A stretch of 64,000 nt of DNA from Ovis canadensis (taxonomy: Eukaryota; Chordata; Mammalia; Artiodactyla; Bovidae). The notes below the pieces were generated by a model, which was given only the letters and a program-made list of their open reading frames with translations, searched no databases and was not told where the DNA came from. The stretch lies in assembly GCF_042477335.2 (NCBI RefSeq), contig NC_091253.1:92518501-92582500 (forward strand), written 5' to 3'. A program made the translations under genes and the position numbers. How positions within the stretch are numbered: the stretch's first letter is position 1; each line of letters opens with the position of its first letter. This document shows positions 21,996 to 64,000 of this stretch, in pieces.

Positions 21996-22118
21996 TAAAA
22001 CAATTCCTGCCATGGCCCAGTTTTATACTTGGAGTTCCATTTTAATCTTGGCCCAAAGAATTTGCTTCAAAATAATACAACAGTGGGAAAAGTGGAAAGA
22101 AATATGGATAATCTATAT

Positions 22119-23425
22119 AATCTGGAAAAGGTCCGTTTTCATTCCAATTCCAAAGAAAGGCAATGCCAAAGAATATTCAAACTACTGAACAGTTGCAATC
22201 ATTTCACAGGCCAGCAAGATTATGCTCAAATTCCTTCATGATAGGCTTCAGCAGCATGTGAACGGAGAACTTCAGATGTACAAGCTGGATTTAGAAAAGG
22301 CAGAGGAACCAAAGATCAAATTGCCAACATACAGTGGATCACGGAAAAGGAAAGGAATTTCAAAAAATCATCTATTTCTGCTTTATGGACTATGCTAAAG
22401 CCTTTGGCTATGCAGATCACAACAAACTGTGCAATATTCTTAATGAGATGGGAATACCAGACCACATTACCTGCTTCCTGAGAAACCTGTATACAGGATG
22501 AGAAGCAACAGTTAGAACTGGACATGGTTCTAAACTGGGAAAGGATACTTCAAGGATGTATATTGTCACCCTGCTTATTTAACTTATATGCAGAGAACAT
22601 AATGAAAAATGCTGGGCTGGATGAATCACAAGCTGGAATCAAGATTGCTAGGAGAAATATCAACAACCTCAGATATGCAGATGATGCCACTTTAATGGCA
22701 GAAGGTGAAGAGAACTAAAAAGCCTCTTGACAGTGAAAGAGAGAAAAAGCTGGCTTAAAACTCAGCATTCAAAAAACTAAGATCATGGCATCCAATCCCA
22801 TCACTTCATGGCAAATAGATGGGGAAAATGCAGAAACAGTGTCAGATTTCATTTTGGGCTCCAAAGTCAATGTGGATGGTGACTGCAGCCATGCAATTAA
22901 GACACTTGTTCCTTGGAAGAATAGCTATGACAAACCTAGACAATACTAAAAAGCAGATACCACTTTGCAGACAAAGGTCTGAATAGTCAAAGCTATGGTT
23001 TTTTCAATAGTCATGTATGGATGTGAGAGTTGGACCATAAAGAAGGCTGTGTGCCAAAGAACTGATGCTTTCAATCTGTGGTGCTGCTGGAGAAGACTCT
23101 TGAGAGTCCCTTGGACAGCAAGATCAAATCAGTCAATCCTAAAGGAGATCAACCCTGAATATTCATTGGGAGGATGGATGCTGAAGCTCCAATACTTTGG
23201 CCACCTGATGCAAAGAGCTGACACATTAGAAAAAACCCTGACACTGGGGAAGACTGAGGGAAAGAGAAGGAAGCCACAGAGGATGAGATGGTTGCATGGC
23301 CTCACTGACTCAATAGACATGTCTGAGCAAACCTGGGGAGGTAATGAAGGCCAGAGAAACCTGGCATGCTGCATGCAGTTCATGGTATCACAGTCAGACA
23401 CGACATAGTGACTGAACAATATAAC
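22119..23425 (+). mobile_element. Old BovB 3' fragment
   Basis: About 1.3 kb of diverged plus-strand BovB, starting in the segment with 'caaagaaaggcaatgcc'. It then holds YADDATLMAEGEE at about 22673-22712 (YADD retained) and the C-terminal block near 23000-23400, and ends 'tagtgactgaacaa'. Many stops and frameshifts. Its divergence suggests an age like that of the 5820-9030 and 18520-19840 copies. Confidence 0.9.
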
Positions 23426-24464
23426 TACATATAATCCTGTATGTAACAGACTTAACAATTGATGATATAATCCATCTATAGGCAAGATTGGCTTTGAGTT
23501 TGTAATTGTTGAAGCTGGATAGAGGCTTGGTGGCCATCATTCTATTTTTGTGTATGTTAAAAACATTTTCCCCAAAGAGCTGGGGGAAGCAGAGAGAGGA
23601 ACAGAAATTATGTAACCAACTATAAACCTAAGAGACAGATTTTAAGATTTTTTTTTTAATATATACTCTCTATTCTCAATTCTCTCCCACCGGCCTTTCT
23701 TAATCTCATACCATCGCCTATGTTCTTTTTCTGCCTTAAGAGCAACTATATGAGGTACTATTTCAAGGAGGTAAATAGCTATCTCCTTAGCCTAGGCAAC
23801 CTGTTTTTCTTTAAGGCAAGGAATAGCTGGGCATTAAATGCCTACCAGACATAAAGGTACAGGAACCTGGAGCAGAACCTTAGATTACCCAGAGGGCTCT
23901 GCTCCCTCTTCACACCCAAAGCTGAAGCACAAACCGGAAAGCAATTGCTTCACTCTTACAAATGATATGGGCAAGGACTGAGATTGCAAAAGTGTCCCAG
24001 GTGAACTAAACTTCACTTGATGAGTACTTAACAAGATCATGTGTGTAAAAATGTACTAGATCTTGAATCGAACTCCATAAAGAGTACATACATCAAATAA
24101 CGATATGGTCAATATATGTAACTGTATAACGGAAGTCAGGCAAGTCTTAACCTGGTTCCTAAAAAATGGATAAAATTTGGATGAGAGAATATTGGAGAAC
24201 TCAGAATTAGCAGAGAAACTGGAATAAAGAAGTCTGTGGGATTCAGAAACACTAGAGTTCTATCTTTTATTATATGGCTTTTAAGAAATGTCTTATGTGG
24301 CTCCAATAAGTTTTCAAATTATCAAGCAAACAGAGCTCTAATAATGAGATGCAAGGACTACATATTAATAACTATGACTACAGTTTTAAGAATTTTGGGA
24401 TCAAAGTCTCAATGATTTATACTCTAAGGCTGGTTGTTTAATCTGTATCTGGAGTGCATTAATC
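23426..24464. other. Unassigned intergenic sequence
   Basis: AT-rich, no feature recognised. It lies just past the predicted ESRP1 cleavage site. Confidence 0.4.
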
Positions 24465-24680
24465 ATTGATAGCTTCCCCTGTGTTTCAGCAATAGAGAAT
24501 CTGCCTGTAATGCAGGAAGTATGGGATATGCAGGTTCGATTCCCTGGGTCAGGAGGATCCCCTGGAAAAGGAAATGGCAACCCAATCCAGTATTCTTGCC
24601 TGGAAAATTCCATGGACAGAGAGGCCTGGCGGGCTACAGTTCATGGGGTCGCAAAGAGTCAGACACAAGAGAGCACACCT
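24465..24680 (+). repeat. Bov-tA SINE downstream of ESRP1
   Basis: Head 'gcttcccctgtgtttcagca' and Bov-A unit to 'cacaagagagcacacct'. It begins about 120 bp beyond the predicted ESRP1 poly(A) site and so marks the outer limit of the conserved 3' UTR. Confidence 0.9.
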
Positions 24681-24799
24681 ACAAATACTCACAGTAACTT
24701 AAGGAAATATCCTACCACCTCAGGAAAGGCGGCTTTACCCACCACACCCTTCACCTACTACCCGTAACTCTTCTAATTACAAAACAGAATGCAAACATG

Positions 24800-64000
<39,201 letters not shown>

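Overview
This window is nuclear genomic DNA from a ruminant, most likely a bovid (cattle, sheep or goat). It is packed with ruminant-restricted or ruminant-expanded repeats: BovB (RTE-clade LINE), Bov-tA and Bov-A2 SINEs, CHR-type tRNA-Glu SINEs and L1-BT-like L1. The sequence alone does not settle the species. Two protein-coding genes can be read, both on the minus strand and arranged as they are in other mammals (ESRP1 followed by DPY19L4).

The right part (about 24.8-64.0 kb) is the 3' half of ESRP1, epithelial splicing regulatory protein 1. Seven coding exons and one untranslated terminal exon were placed by frame, splice sites and protein recognition: 63960-64000 (cut by the window edge), 61630-61931, 58110-58328, 55488-55686, 52241-52409, 40016-40166, 36753-36862 and about 24800-26318. 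Joined, they encode the C-terminal 384 residues: RRM2, RRM3, a proline/tyrosine-rich region and a short RRM-like C-terminus. The stop codon is in the penultimate exon, so a 10.4-kb intron lies in the 3' UTR. Two features point to isoform choice: a 12-nt tandem duplication giving two GTAAGT donors, and an in-frame alternative C-terminus if the penultimate exon is skipped.

The left end (1-4473) holds the start of DPY19L4: a TATA-less CpG-island promoter (about 3990-4870), a 16-nt coding exon 1 (4458-4473) and the first part of intron 1. Exon 2 was not found and is probably beyond the left edge.

The roughly 20 kb between the genes (4.9-24.8 kb) is more than half BovB: a nested stack at 5.8-9.0 kb, a pair of closely related copies in inverted orientation (9.25-11.12 kb minus; 12.95-16.22 kb plus, the latter nearly full length but broken), and two older fragments. 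No intact transposon protein, RNA gene, CRISPR array or prokaryote-like system was found. The best structural discoveries are a textbook twin-primed L1 at 31.29-32.32 kb, nested BovB insertions with target-site duplications, and a Tigger/pogo-like DNA transposon remnant at 28.76-29.51 kb. Most repeat boundaries are good to about 5-20 bp unless a target-site duplication (TSD) is given.
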